Assembly (NCBI RefSeq): GCF_009749385.1 | Contig: NZ_WBIN01000001.1 | Coordinates: forward strand, 124,001 to 188,000 | DNA from: Agromyces allii | GTDB taxonomy: Bacteria > Actinomycetota > Actinomycetes > Actinomycetales > Microbacteriaceae | Direction of reading: 5' to 3' | DNA: 64,000 nucleotides | In this document: in pieces, positions 50,916 to 59,051 of the stretch | Position numbering within the stretch: the stretch's first letter is position 1 | Layout of the letters: each line of letters begins with the position of its first letter | The notes under the pieces: model-generated | Databases searched by the model: none | What the model was told of the DNA's origin: nothing | What the model saw: the letters and a program-made list of their open reading frames with translations, nothing else | Position numbers and translations under genes: made by a program

Positions 50916-52766
50916 TCAGCCCTCGAAGGTGCCGAGCGTGACGTCGGCCGTCTTCGACTCGCCGTCGCGCGTGAACGTGACCGTGGTCTTCGCACCGCCG
51001 GGCAGTGCGCGGACCTGTGCGGTGAGGTCGGTCTGGTCGGTGATCGGCACCCCGTTGAACTCGGTGACGACGTCGCCGGCCTTGAGGCCCGCGTTCGCCG
51101 CAGCGCCGCCGGACGCCGGCTCCTCGGCGATGAGCGCGCCGACGGTGTCGCTCGAGCCCTCGCTCTCGGCCGAGGTGACGACGGCGCCGAGCAGGCCGTG
51201 CGTGGCCGAACCCGTGTCGATGATCTCCTGCGCCACGCGGGCGGCCAGGTTGGCGGGCACCGCGAAGCCGACGCCGATGTTGCCGGACTCCGACGACGAT
51301 CCCGTCGACAGGATGGCGACGTTGACGCCGATCAGCTTGCCGTCGGAGTCGAGCAGCGCGCCGCCCGAGTTGCCCGGGTTGATCGCGGCATCCGTCTGGA
51401 TCACCGGGAGCGAGACCTGGCTGGTCGCCGTGGCCTGCTGCTGGCTGCCGGAGTCGCCGCCGCCGTCGGGCAGGTCGAAGAAGAAGTCGAACGGGCTGTC
51501 GGAGCCGCCGTCGCTTCCGTCGCCGCTGTCGCCCTGGGTGGAGTCGTCGGGCGTGGTCGGAGCGGCCGAGGAGGCCACGTCGATCGACCGGTTCAGCGCG
51601 CTCACGATGCCGTTGGTGACGGTGCCCGACAGGCCGAGCGGTGCGCCGATCGCGATCGCCGTGTCGCCGACGTTGAGCTTGTCGGAGTCGGCGAACTCGA
51701 GCGGCGTGAGGCCGGAGGCATCGGTCAGCTTGATGACCGCGAGGTCGGAGAGGGGGTCGGTGCCGACGACGGTCGCGGCGTAGAGGTGGCCGTCGCTCGT
51801 CTTCACCTGGATGGTGGGGTCGGCGATCTCACCGTCGAGCGTGACGACGTGGGTGTTCGTGAGCACGTAGCCGTCGTCGGAGAGGATGATGCCCGAACCG
51901 GTGCCGCCGGCGCTGCTGCCGGAGACCGAGATGGTGACGACGCTGGGGCTCGCCTTCGCGGCCACGGCCGTGATCTGGTTCACCGAGTCGGTGTCGTTCA
52001 CGACGATGTTCTGCGTGCTCGCGGCGTCGCTCGACGTCGTGCCCTGGTCGTTCGAGCTCACGAGCGCCGTGATGCCGGCGCCCGAGGCCCCGCCGATGAG
52101 CGCGGCCGCGACGGCGACCGCCGCGATGAGGCCGAAGCCCGCGCGCTTCTTGGGCTGCCCCTCGGTCGTGGCGACGCCCGGGCCGCCCGGCTGGTACGGC
52201 GGAACGCCGGCGTACGGCTGGGTCGGCTGGTGCTCGCCGGGGCGCGGGCCGCCGAACGCGGGCGGCACCTGGCCGGCCGGCGTCAGCGGCTGGGTCTCGC
52301 CCGTCGGCGCGGCCTGCGCCTGCGGTGCGAGGGGGGTCGTGGGTGCGGTCGGCGTCGCGGCGGCCGCGGGGGCGACCGGTGCGGTCGGTGCGGTCGGTGC
52401 GGTCGGCGCCGCCGTGCGAACGGGAGCTGCGGCGGGCGCGGCGTACGGCTGCGGCGCCTGACCCGGCGTGTAGACGGTGCCCGTGGCCTGCACGGGCGCC
52501 GGGGCGGCCGGGGCGATGGGGGCAGCGGGTGCGGGGGCCTCGGCGGCGGGAGCGGCATCCGTCGTGGAGGCGGTCTCGACAACGGGTGCGGCCTCGGCGG
52601 GCGCTGCGGGGGCTGCGGGGGCTGCGGGAGCGGCCGGCGCCTCGGTCTGGGCTGCGTCGCCCTCGACGTGCTGTGCGGGGACTTCGGACGTCACGGACTG
52701 CTCGGGGGCGGTCTCAGCGACCTGCTCGCCATCGTGCGTGTTGCGTCCGTCGGTGCTGTCGGTCAT
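50916..52766 (-). CDS. HtrA/DegP-type serine protease with PDZ domain
   Basis: A 616-residue membrane-anchored S1C protease. The N-terminal ~205 residues are Pro/Ala-rich and cytoplasmic; a membrane helix lies at about 210-232. The trypsin-like domain has His in LTNTHVV near 304, Asp in SDLAVIKL near 339 and Ser in NPGNSGGAL near 466. Between Asp and Ser an acidic Gly/Ser/Asp-rich insert with FDFFFDLPDG occupies about 400-435. A PDZ domain covers about 505-605 (AGLKAGDVVTEFNG). It degrades or refolds misfolded envelope proteins. AAGGAG precedes the ATG. Confidence 0.93.
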   Translation of the reverse strand: MTDSTDGRNTHDGEQVAETAPEQSVTSEVPAQHVEGDAAQTEAPAAPAAPAAPAAPAEAAPVVETASTTDAAPAAEAPAPAAPIAPAAPAPVQATGTVYTPGQAPQPYAAPAAAPVRTAAPTAPTAPTAPVAPAAAATPTAPTTPLAPQAQAAPTGETQPLTPAGQVPPAFGGPRPGEHQPTQPYAGVPPYQPGGPGVATTEGQPKKRAGFGLIAAVAVAAALIGGASGAGITALVSSNDQGTTSSDAASTQNIVVNDTDSVNQITAVAAKASPSVVTISVSGSSAGGTGSGIILSDDGYVLTNTHVVTLDGEIADPTIQVKTSDGHLYAATVVGTDPLSDLAVIKLTDASGLTPLEFADSDKLNVGDTAIAIGAPLGLSGTVTNGIVSALNRSIDVASSAAPTTPDDSTQGDSGDGSDGGSDSPFDFFFDLPDGGGDSGSQQQATATSQVSLPVIQTDAAINPGNSGGALLDSDGKLIGVNVAILSTGSSSESGNIGVGFAVPANLAARVAQEIIDTGSATHGLLGAVVTSAESEGSSDTVGALIAEEPASGGAAANAGLKAGDVVTEFNGVPITDQTDLTAQVRALPGGAKTTVTFTRDGESKTADVTLGTFEG

Positions 52767-52934
52767 GGTGTGCTCCTTCCAAAGCGAAGCCAGCTTCTCG
52801 CCGCAACCTGTGCAGCAGATCGGCGAAGTCTATGTTCCTGCTATCCCCCGGCGGTGAAGGCCCCGAGTGCCGGATGCCTCGCCAGGAACGCCGTGGGTCA
52901 GCGTACCCGGGGCACCCTGCCGTACGGTGAGAGC

Positions 52935-54200
52935 GTGAGCGACTTCCCTCCGAATTCACGGGTGACTCCCCCGGTCGCCGAACCGGCGGCCGCCCAGCTG
53001 CGGCCGTGGCAGCGCACCGCCGCCGGCGCGGGACTCCTCGCGCCCGACGGCGGCATCGCCGCCACGATCTTCGCCGAGATGAGCGCGCTCGCGACCCGCA
53101 CGGGCGCGATCAACCTCGGGCAGGGGTTCCCCGATGAAGACGGTCCGGTCGAGGTGCTCGAGGCCGCGCGCCGGGCGATCGCCGACGGCGTGAACCAGTA
53201 CCCGCCCGGCACCGGCATGCCCGTGCTGCGCGAGGCGATCGCCCGCCACCAGCGGCACTGGTACGGCCTGACGGTCGACGCGGCATCCGAGGTCCTCGTG
53301 ACCGCGGGCGCCACCGAGGCGCTGGCCGCCACGATCCTCGCGCTCGTCGACGACGGCGACGAGGTCGTCACGTTCGAGCCCTACTACGACGCGTACGCGG
53401 CGCTCATCGCACGGGCGGGCGGCGTGCACCGCACGGTTCCGCTGCGGTTCCCCGACTGGCGGCCCGACCTCGACGAGCTCGCGTCGGTCGTGGGCCCGCG
53501 CACGCGCCTCATCATCGTGAACACGCCGCACAACCCCACGGGCGCGGTGTTCGACCGCGAGGTGCTCGCCGCGATCGTCGACCTCGCCGAGCGCCACGAC
53601 GCCGTCATCGTGACCGACGAGGTCTACGAGCACCTGGTGTTCGACGGCCCGTTCGGCGGCAAGCACGTGCCGATCGCCACCCTGCCCGGAGCCCGCGAGC
53701 GCACCGTGACGATCTCGTCGGGCGGCAAGACGTTCAGCACGACCGGGTGGAAGATCGGCTGGCTCGTCGCACCCGCGCCGCTCGTTACGGCGATCCTCGC
53801 GGTCAAGCAGTACCTCACCTACGTCAACGGAGCACCGTTCCAGCCCGCGATCGCCACGGGCCTCGACCTGCCCGACCAGGTGTTCGCGGATGCCGCGGCC
53901 GCCCTCGCGGCCAAGCGCGACGTGCTCGCGACCGGCCTCGTCGCCGCGGGGTTCGAGGTGTCGCTGCCCGCGGCCGGGTACTTCATCGTGGCGGATGCCG
54001 CGGCCCTCGGATTCGACGACGGCGCCGCCTTCTGCCGGCGGCTGCCCGAGCTCGCGGGGGTCGTCGGGGTGCCCATCTCGGCGTTCGTGCATCCCGAGCG
54101 CCGCGCCGACACGCGGAGCCTCGTGCGGTTCGCGTTCTGCAAGCGACTCGAGGTGCTCCAGGAGGCGTCATCGCGCCTGGCGACGCTCGGCACTCGCTGA
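52935..54200 (+). CDS. Pyridoxal-phosphate aminotransferase, class I/II
   Basis: A 421-residue fold-type I aminotransferase of the DapC / kynurenine-aminotransferase-like group. INLGQGFPDEDGPVEV near residue 57, NTPHNPTGAVF near 197, TDEVYEHL near 230 and the PLP lysine in SSGGKTFSTTGWKIGW near 262, with the terminal Arg in RFAFCK, are diagnostic. TACGGT (52923-52928) lies 6 bases before GTG 52935, implying a leaderless mRNA; this also excludes the very long open frame upstream, which is shadow of the divergent protease gene. Confidence 0.93.
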   Translation: MSDFPPNSRVTPPVAEPAAAQLRPWQRTAAGAGLLAPDGGIAATIFAEMSALATRTGAINLGQGFPDEDGPVEVLEAARRAIADGVNQYPPGTGMPVLREAIARHQRHWYGLTVDAASEVLVTAGATEALAATILALVDDGDEVVTFEPYYDAYAALIARAGGVHRTVPLRFPDWRPDLDELASVVGPRTRLIIVNTPHNPTGAVFDREVLAAIVDLAERHDAVIVTDEVYEHLVFDGPFGGKHVPIATLPGARERTVTISSGGKTFSTTGWKIGWLVAPAPLVTAILAVKQYLTYVNGAPFQPAIATGLDLPDQVFADAAAALAAKRDVLATGLVAAGFEVSLPAAGYFIVADAAALGFDDGAAFCRRLPELAGVVGVPISAFVHPERRADTRSLVRFAFCKRLEVLQEASSRLATLGTR

Positions 54201-54259
54201 CGGCCTCCCGCCGCGCCGCACGCGGCACATCGGCCGAGGGCACGTCGGCGCGGAGCAGG

Positions 54260-55141
54260 TCAGCGCGGGACGACCGCGAACCGCCGCAGGGCGAGCGCGG
54301 GGTTGACCCGGCGCACGGCGGCGATGCGCTCGGCCGAGACCCAGGCGACGGCGACATCCGTCGTCTCGCCGACGGTCGCGAGCTCGACGCCCATCGGGTC
54401 GACGATCATGCTGTTGCCGGCGCCGACGGGCGGGGCGTGGTCGGCCGCGGCGACGTACGCCGTGTTCTCGAGGGCGCGCGCCGTGGTGAGCACGCGCCAG
54501 TGCGCCTCCTTCAGCGGCCCGCGCACCCACTCGGCTGGCATGCACACGACGTCGGCGCCCGCGTCGACGATGCGTCGGGTCACTTCGGGGAAGCGCGCGT
54601 CGTAGCAGGTCTGGAGGCCGAACCGCAGGCCGCCGGCCTCGAAGAGCTCGGGCTCGGCGACGTCGCCGGGCACGACCCAGTCGGACTCGCGCTGACCGAA
54701 CGCGTCGTAGAGGTGGAGCTTGCGGTACGTCGCGACCGCTCCCACGCCGGGCGCCACGGCCACGACCGTGTTCGCCACGCGCCGCTCCTCGCCCTCGACG
54801 CGCTCGACCATGCCCGCGACGAGGTGCACGCCGAGCCGGTCGGCGAGCGCGGCGAGCGCGCGCACGAACGTGCCGTCGACCGGTTCGGAGGCCGCGAGCC
54901 ACGAGGCATCGGGCTGCGGGGTGAAGTAGCTGGAGTACTCGGGGAACACGACGAGCCCGGCACCGCGCGCCGCCGCGAGCTCGGCCAGGCGCGTGATCTC
55001 GGCGAGGTTCGCCACGGCGTCGGCTCCGGGCGCGAACTGCGCGACGGCGATGCCGAACGCGGTGGCGCCTTCGGCGGTCGTGCCCGACGCACCCGACGTG
55101 GATTCGGTCGGCGTGCCCGCGGCATCCGTCGCTGCGCTCAT
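54260..55141 (-). CDS. Carbon-nitrogen hydrolase (nitrilase superfamily)
   Basis: A 293-residue amidase of the nitrilase superfamily. The catalytic triad is visible as Glu in VVFPEYSSYF near residue 68, Lys in YRKLHLYDAFGQRE near 140 and Cys in LQTCYDARFPEV near 175. The N-terminal ~28 residues are Ala/Thr/Ser-rich and unrelated to the fold. Substrate is probably an omega-amide or carbamoyl compound. The start codon overlaps, as ATGA, the stop of a predicted seven-codon leaderless leader ORF, so translation may depend on coupling. Confidence 0.88.
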   Translation of the reverse strand: MSAATDAAGTPTESTSGASGTTAEGATAFGIAVAQFAPGADAVANLAEITRLAELAAARGAGLVVFPEYSSYFTPQPDASWLAASEPVDGTFVRALAALADRLGVHLVAGMVERVEGEERRVANTVVAVAPGVGAVATYRKLHLYDAFGQRESDWVVPGDVAEPELFEAGGLRFGLQTCYDARFPEVTRRIVDAGADVVCMPAEWVRGPLKEAHWRVLTTARALENTAYVAAADHAPPVGAGNSMIVDPMGVELATVGETTDVAVAWVSAERIAAVRRVNPALALRRFAVVPR

Positions 55142-55161
55142 GCTGAGATCACCGTGCTCAT
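55138..55161 (-). CDS. Predicted seven-codon leaderless leader peptide (MSTVISA)
   Basis: ATG at 55161 stands 6 bases after TAGCAT, so a leaderless transcript would begin there. It encodes MSTVISA and stops at a TGA that overlaps the ATG of the carbon-nitrogen hydrolase (ATGA). No ribosome site is seen for the hydrolase itself. This is an inference from spacing only. Confidence 0.4.
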   Translation of the reverse strand: MSTVISA

Positions 55162-55167
55162 GCTGCG

Positions 55168-55173
55168 ATGCTA
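55168..55173 (-). promoter_or_regulatory. -10 hexamer overlapping the clbS-like stop codon
   Basis: On the minus strand TAGCAT begins with the TAG stop of the ClbS/DfsB gene and ends 6 bases before the leader ATG at 55161. Confidence 0.5.
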
Positions 55174-55665
55174 CGCACGCGCGGCGTCGAGCGTCTCGAG
55201 CGCCCACGCGTAGTGGCCGCCGAGGCACTCGTGCACGGGTTCGGCGAGCGGGCCACCGAGCCAGTCGTGGCCGGTGGGGTCGAAGAGCTCGTCATCGCTC
55301 AGCGACTCGACGCGCGCGAGCACCGTGACGTGGCTCTCGCGCAGCCGCTCGCGTGCGGTCGCGAGCGTGCCGTTGCGATAACGGTCGCGCAGCGCCGCGT
55401 TCAGCTCGTCGAGCTGCGCCCACGTGTACCCCTCGGCGGGGTAGGCGACCGGCTCCCCGGCGCGCTCGGCGTCGAGCCATCCGAGCAGCAGCACGTGCCA
55501 CGCGTAGAGATGGTCGATGAGGTCGCGGATGTCGCGGTCGCGCCCCTCGCGCGGGAAGGGCGCCTCGCGCTCGGCCTTCGGGATGCGCTCGATGGCCTCG
55601 TCGAAGCGGTGGAATCCGCGCACGGCGGCGGCCTCGAGCTGGACACGGTTCGTCGGTACCGACAT
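55171..55665 (-). CDS. ClbS/DfsB family four-helix-bundle protein
   Basis: A 164-residue DinB-like protein of the ClbS/DfsB family (cyclopropane hydrolase ClbS gives colibactin self-resistance; most members are uncharacterised). RDIRDLIDHLYAWHVLLLGW near residue 45, YTWAQLDELNAALRDRY near 80 and HECLGGHYAWALE at the end carry the conserved His and Trp residues. TAGCAT (55672-55677) lies 6 bases before the ATG and begins with the stop codon of the upstream LLM gene, so the gene is probably leaderless. Confidence 0.85.
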   Translation of the reverse strand: MSVPTNRVQLEAAAVRGFHRFDEAIERIPKAEREAPFPREGRDRDIRDLIDHLYAWHVLLLGWLDAERAGEPVAYPAEGYTWAQLDELNAALRDRYRNGTLATARERLRESHVTVLARVESLSDDELFDPTGHDWLGGPLAEPVHECLGGHYAWALETLDAARA

Positions 55666-55671
55666 GGCCCA

Positions 55672-55677
55672 ATGCTA
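55672..55677 (-). promoter_or_regulatory. -10 hexamer overlapping the LLM oxidoreductase stop codon
   Basis: On the minus strand TAGCAT begins with the TAG stop of the LLM oxidoreductase gene and ends 6 bases before the ClbS/DfsB ATG. Confidence 0.5.
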
Positions 55678-56532
55678 GGCGGTCGCGCCCCGCGCGGCCG
55701 AGATGAGGTCGACGACGCGCTCGGGTTCGGCGATGCCGGTCGAGTAGACGTACGTCGCGGTGAACCCGAGGCCGGCGAGCTCGCGCACGGTCTCGGCGAC
55801 GCCCTCGACGGTCGACTCGGGGTGCACGCGGATCATCGCGGTCTTCTCGATGTCGTCGTAGTCGCGGCCGACCGCGTCGCAGTGCGCCCGCAGCACGTCG
55901 AGCTTGCGGCCCGATTCGGGGGTGAAGCCGAGGTTGCAGGCGTCGGCGTACTGCGCGACCAGCTTCAGCGTCTTGCGCTCGCCGCTGCCGCCGATCATGA
56001 GGTACGGATGCGGGCGCGTGATCGACTGCGGCGAGTTCAGCGTGCGGCCGAGCCGGTAGACCTCGCCCTCGAACGGGTCGTCGGAGTCGGACCACATCGC
56101 AAGCGCGATCCGGAGCGTCTCCTCGAGCCGGCGGAACCGCTCGGCGACCGGCGGGAACTCGAAGCCGAGTCCGTCGGCCTCCTGCTCGTTCCAGGCGGCG
56201 CCGACGCCGAGGCCGACCCGACCGCCCGAGAGCACGTCGAGCGTGGTCACCTGCTTCACGAGCAGCGCGGGCTCGCGGTAGATCACGCCCGTGACGAGGG
56301 TGTGCAGCAACGCCTTCTCGGTGTTCGCCACGATGAAGCCCAAGGTCGCGTAGGCCTCGAGCATCTCGTGCTCGACCGGCCCGATGCCCGGAAGCTGCCA
56401 GAAGTGGTCCATGACCGTGATGCGCTCGATGCCCGACGCCTCGGCGTTGCGCACGTGCCGCGCGAGCGCCGGCCCGAGGTCGCGTGCGCCGCTCGTCCAC
56501 GTGAAGTCCGCGATGTGCAGTCCGAATTCCAT
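55675..56532 (-). CDS. LLM-class F420-dependent oxidoreductase
   Basis: A 285-residue luciferase-like TIM-barrel oxidoreductase. ITVMDHFWQLPGIG near residue 38, LDVLSGGRVGLGVGAAWNEQE near 98 and PYLMIGGSGERKTLKLVAQYAD near 175 are typical of the F420-using subgroup of actinobacteria. Substrate unknown. It starts with ATG at 56532 after a weak GGAG. It is followed on the same strand by the ClbS/DfsB and carbon-nitrogen hydrolase genes, each with its own apparent promoter. Confidence 0.88.
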   Translation of the reverse strand: MEFGLHIADFTWTSGARDLGPALARHVRNAEASGIERITVMDHFWQLPGIGPVEHEMLEAYATLGFIVANTEKALLHTLVTGVIYREPALLVKQVTTLDVLSGGRVGLGVGAAWNEQEADGLGFEFPPVAERFRRLEETLRIALAMWSDSDDPFEGEVYRLGRTLNSPQSITRPHPYLMIGGSGERKTLKLVAQYADACNLGFTPESGRKLDVLRAHCDAVGRDYDDIEKTAMIRVHPESTVEGVAETVRELAGLGFTATYVYSTGIAEPERVVDLISAARGATA

Positions 56533-56584
56533 GCCGAGGCGCTCCGTCCTGTGCCGTTCGGATGCCGCATCCGAACCCAGAGCG

Positions 56585-57511
56585 TCAGGCTACGCCCGCA
56601 TCGGCGATCCGTTGCGCGAGCGTCCAGACCCGGGCGGCGGCCGCCGGATCGTCGAGCCGCCGGAAGAGCTTCGTCGGCACGGGTCGGCCCGACAGCTGGA
56701 AGAGGCCCGACGGAGCGATGAGACGCCCGGTCGCGACATCCGTCGTCAGTGCGGCCAGGGCCGGCTGGGCCGCCTGCGCGGGCGTGTTGCCCAGTCGGCG
56801 ACTCAGACGCCGCTGGTAGGCGGGCGCCTTCGCACGGAGGTCGGGGGCGATGGCCGTGTCGGGCGCGATGCCCGGGTGGCAGAGGCCGACACGCAGCCCG
56901 TCGGCCGCATGACGGCGGGCGAGCTCGAGCCCGAAGAGCCCGAGCGCGAGCTTCGACGAGCCGTACGCCCGCAGCGGCGTGTAGCGCCCCGTGACGAACT
57001 CGTCGTCGAGGTCGAGCCGAGCGGATGCCGCGGCCAGGCTCCCCTGCACCGCGACCCGGGGTTCGGGCGAGGCCAGCAGCAACGGGAGGATGCCGAGCAC
57101 GAGCACCGCGTGCCCGAGGAAGTTCGTCTGGAAGTGCACCTCGTAGCCGTCGACGCTCATGTGCCGCTCGCGGTCGCCGAGCAGCACGACGCCCGCGTTC
57201 AGCACGACGAGATCGATGGGGCGGCCCTCCGCGAGCAGGCTCGCGACGAGCGCGTGCACGGAGTCGAGCCGCGCGAGGTCGAGGTCGGCGAGGGCCAGGC
57301 GCGCGTCAGGATCGTGCTCGCGGATGCGCGCCTCGGCCCGCCCGCCCTTCTCGAGGTTCCGCACGGGCATGAGCACCTCGGCGCCGGCTTCGGCGAGCGC
57401 CCGCGCGATCTCGAGGCCGATGCCGTCGCTCGCACCCGTCACGAGCGCCCGCGTGCCGCTCAGATCGGGAAGCTGCACGGCGCTCGTGCGGTCGACGCGG
57501 ACCCCCGTCAC
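56585..57511 (-). CDS. Short-chain dehydrogenase/reductase
   Basis: A 308-residue SDR of the retinol-dehydrogenase-like group. The cofactor motif ALVTGASDGIGLEIARAL lies near residue 22, NAG in VVLNAGVV near 105, and the catalytic tetrad residues in NFLGHAV, the Ser of VAVQGSLAA and YGSSKLAL (YxxxK) near 185. An SDR core of about 240 residues is followed by an Arg-rich C-terminal extension. Start at GTG 57511 is uncertain; no good ribosome site or -10 is seen. Confidence 0.87.
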   Translation of the reverse strand: MTGVRVDRTSAVQLPDLSGTRALVTGASDGIGLEIARALAEAGAEVLMPVRNLEKGGRAEARIREHDPDARLALADLDLARLDSVHALVASLLAEGRPIDLVVLNAGVVLLGDRERHMSVDGYEVHFQTNFLGHAVLVLGILPLLLASPEPRVAVQGSLAAASARLDLDDEFVTGRYTPLRAYGSSKLALGLFGLELARRHAADGLRVGLCHPGIAPDTAIAPDLRAKAPAYQRRLSRRLGNTPAQAAQPALAALTTDVATGRLIAPSGLFQLSGRPVPTKLFRRLDDPAAAARVWTLAQRIADAGVA

Positions 57512-57637
57512 GAGCCGCCGCCGTCCGTGCCCGCCCCACCCCGCGAGGGACTCGATCGCCGCATGGCCGCAGCGTATCGGGGCCGCTCGGCGCGGTGCCT
57601 CCGGGCTGTCCCCGAGGCGGAAGTCGGGTCGGAGCCG

Positions 57638-58387
57638 CTACGGGCTGCAGACGATCCGTTCGATGCCCGCCAACGCGGGATGATGGCCGTCGTCCTCGAT
57701 GACGAGACGACGTGTCTCGCCCGGAACGAGGTCGGCGAGCGTTCGGGTCTCGCGCATCACGGCGGCTCCGTCGACGGCGTCGGCGAATCCGACATGGGCG
57801 ACGGCGATCGCACAGGCCTCGCCCGGCAGGATGTCCCAGGCCCAGCACGTCGTGCCTGCTGCGCATCCGCCGTCGACGGGCGTCGTCTCGGTGTACGGAA
57901 GGAGACGTTCCTGGGATGCACCGACCTCGACCGGAGCATTCGGTGCGCCCTCCTGCACGCCGAAGGGCCCGAAGTCGAGATGCGGCGCAGCCGGCATGCC
58001 GGAGCCGAACGACGCGGCCACCGTCCAGAGGCAGATCGCCGTGCCCAGCATGCCGAGCGCCGTGCCGAGTACGGCGAGCACGCCGATCGTTCGAAACTCG
58101 CGCTTGCGCCGGATGCCCGAGTCGATCGCCAGGGCAGCCGAAGTCACACCGAGGGTCGTCATGACCCAGCCGCCGGCATCCGAGGTCCAGGTGAGCGCGA
58201 TCAGGCAGATGAGCATGCCGACTGCGACCGAGACGATCCCCCGCCAGAGCCACCCGTTCGATGTCGGCGACGCGACCATGGTCCGGGAGATGCTCACCGA
58301 CCGACTGCCGGCACCCGTGGTACTCGGCACCTGATCCCAGTACGGGTCCGGCGACCAGTCGCGCGGTCCATCGCCCGACAACCCCAT
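57638..58387 (-). CDS. Membrane protein of unknown function
   Basis: A 249-residue protein with a polar N-terminus (residues 1-48), then four membrane helices between about 50 and 135 in the style of DUF4190-like small membrane proteins, and an extracytoplasmic C-terminal domain (about 140-249) with two or three cysteines (GGCAAGTTCWAWDILPGE). I do not recognise the family. The ATG at 58387 is chosen because AGGAGA lies upstream at good spacing; the longer open frame has no coding look. Confidence 0.62.
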   Translation of the reverse strand: MGLSGDGPRDWSPDPYWDQVPSTTGAGSRSVSISRTMVASPTSNGWLWRGIVSVAVGMLICLIALTWTSDAGGWVMTTLGVTSAALAIDSGIRRKREFRTIGVLAVLGTALGMLGTAICLWTVAASFGSGMPAAPHLDFGPFGVQEGAPNAPVEVGASQERLLPYTETTPVDGGCAAGTTCWAWDILPGEACAIAVAHVGFADAVDGAAVMRETRTLADLVPGETRRLVIEDDGHHPALAGIERIVCSP

Positions 58388-58561
58388 CGCGTCTCCTGCC
58401 CTCGAACCGGATGCATGTCTATCCACGCAGGGTGTCCAGTGGGCAGACAGACCCAGAACGGGGACTGTACGAGCGCACGCACCGGCGACCACCTGCGCAG
58501 AAACGTGGCGCCGTATGACGAGACCGGTGCGGCCTGCGGCATCCGCTCGTAGCGTTGGCGC

Positions 58562-58891
58562 ATGCCAGTCATCGCGTATTTCGAGTTCCCGCTGTCCGAC
58601 GGCCCGTGGGGCGACGACGCCGTGGGCGCCTTCACCGACCTCGCCGCCGAGATCGCCGTCGAGCCCGGCTTCAGGTCGAAGATCTGGACCGAGGACCCCG
58701 AGCGCGGCGTGGCCGGCGGCGTCTACGTCTTCGACGATGCGGCGAGCGCCGAGGCGTACGTCGCCAAGCACACGACGCGCCTCGCCGGATTCGGCATCAC
58801 CGACATCGACGCGCGCATCATCGGCGTGAACGCGGGGCTCTCGGCCCTGACGAACGGGGCGGTCGAAGCCGCCGGATCGAAGGCCGCCTGA
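58562..58891 (+). CDS. YdhR-like monooxygenase-fold protein
   Basis: A 109-residue dimeric alpha/beta-barrel protein of the YdhR family. IAYFEFPLSDGPWGDDAV at the start, PGFRSKIWTEDPE near residue 40 and GGVYVFDDAASAEAYVAKH near 53 match. YdhR proteins resemble quinone or antibiotic monooxygenases but their substrates are unknown. TAGCGT (58550-58555) lies exactly 6 bases before the ATG with no ribosome site, so the mRNA is probably leaderless. Confidence 0.85.
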   Translation: MPVIAYFEFPLSDGPWGDDAVGAFTDLAAEIAVEPGFRSKIWTEDPERGVAGGVYVFDDAASAEAYVAKHTTRLAGFGITDIDARIIGVNAGLSALTNGAVEAAGSKAA

Positions 58892-58933
58892 ACGAACGCG
58901 GCCCGATCGAACCGGCACCCTGCCGGGAACGGA

Positions 58934-58961
58934 AGTGGAGAGCACACCTGTGCTCTCCACT
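58934..58961 (+). terminator. Perfect inverted repeat, terminator after the YdhR-like gene
   Basis: AGTGGAGAGCACA and TGTGCTCTCCACT form a perfect 13-base inverted repeat with a 2-base centre, followed by CTCAGTTTA. Confidence 0.75.
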
Positions 58962-58977
58962 CTCAGTTTAACGCCGG

Positions 58978-59004
58978 AGGGGGGCCTTGCCGCAAGGGCC
59001 CCCT
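58978..59004 (+). terminator. Second hairpin before the HelD-type gene
   Basis: A 12-bp stem with one mismatch (58978-58989 with 58993-59004) and a 3-base loop, 16 bases after the first hairpin. It may be a second terminator or part of the leader of the downstream helicase mRNA. Confidence 0.5.
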
Positions 59005-59051
59005 CGTGGTGCACAATGGTCGACCGCCCACGAATCATATGAGGAGAAATC

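Noticed and set aside
52580-52660. Short GCGGGGGCT-type repeats in the HtrA gene
   Set aside because: They encode the Pro/Ala-rich linker of the protease and show no sign of being an independent element.
50778-52934. A 1140-codon open frame running into the aminotransferase gene from far upstream
   Set aside because: The first ~720 codons lie antisense to the HtrA-type gene and read as Arg/Gly-rich shadow; the leaderless promoter and homology both place the real start at 52935.
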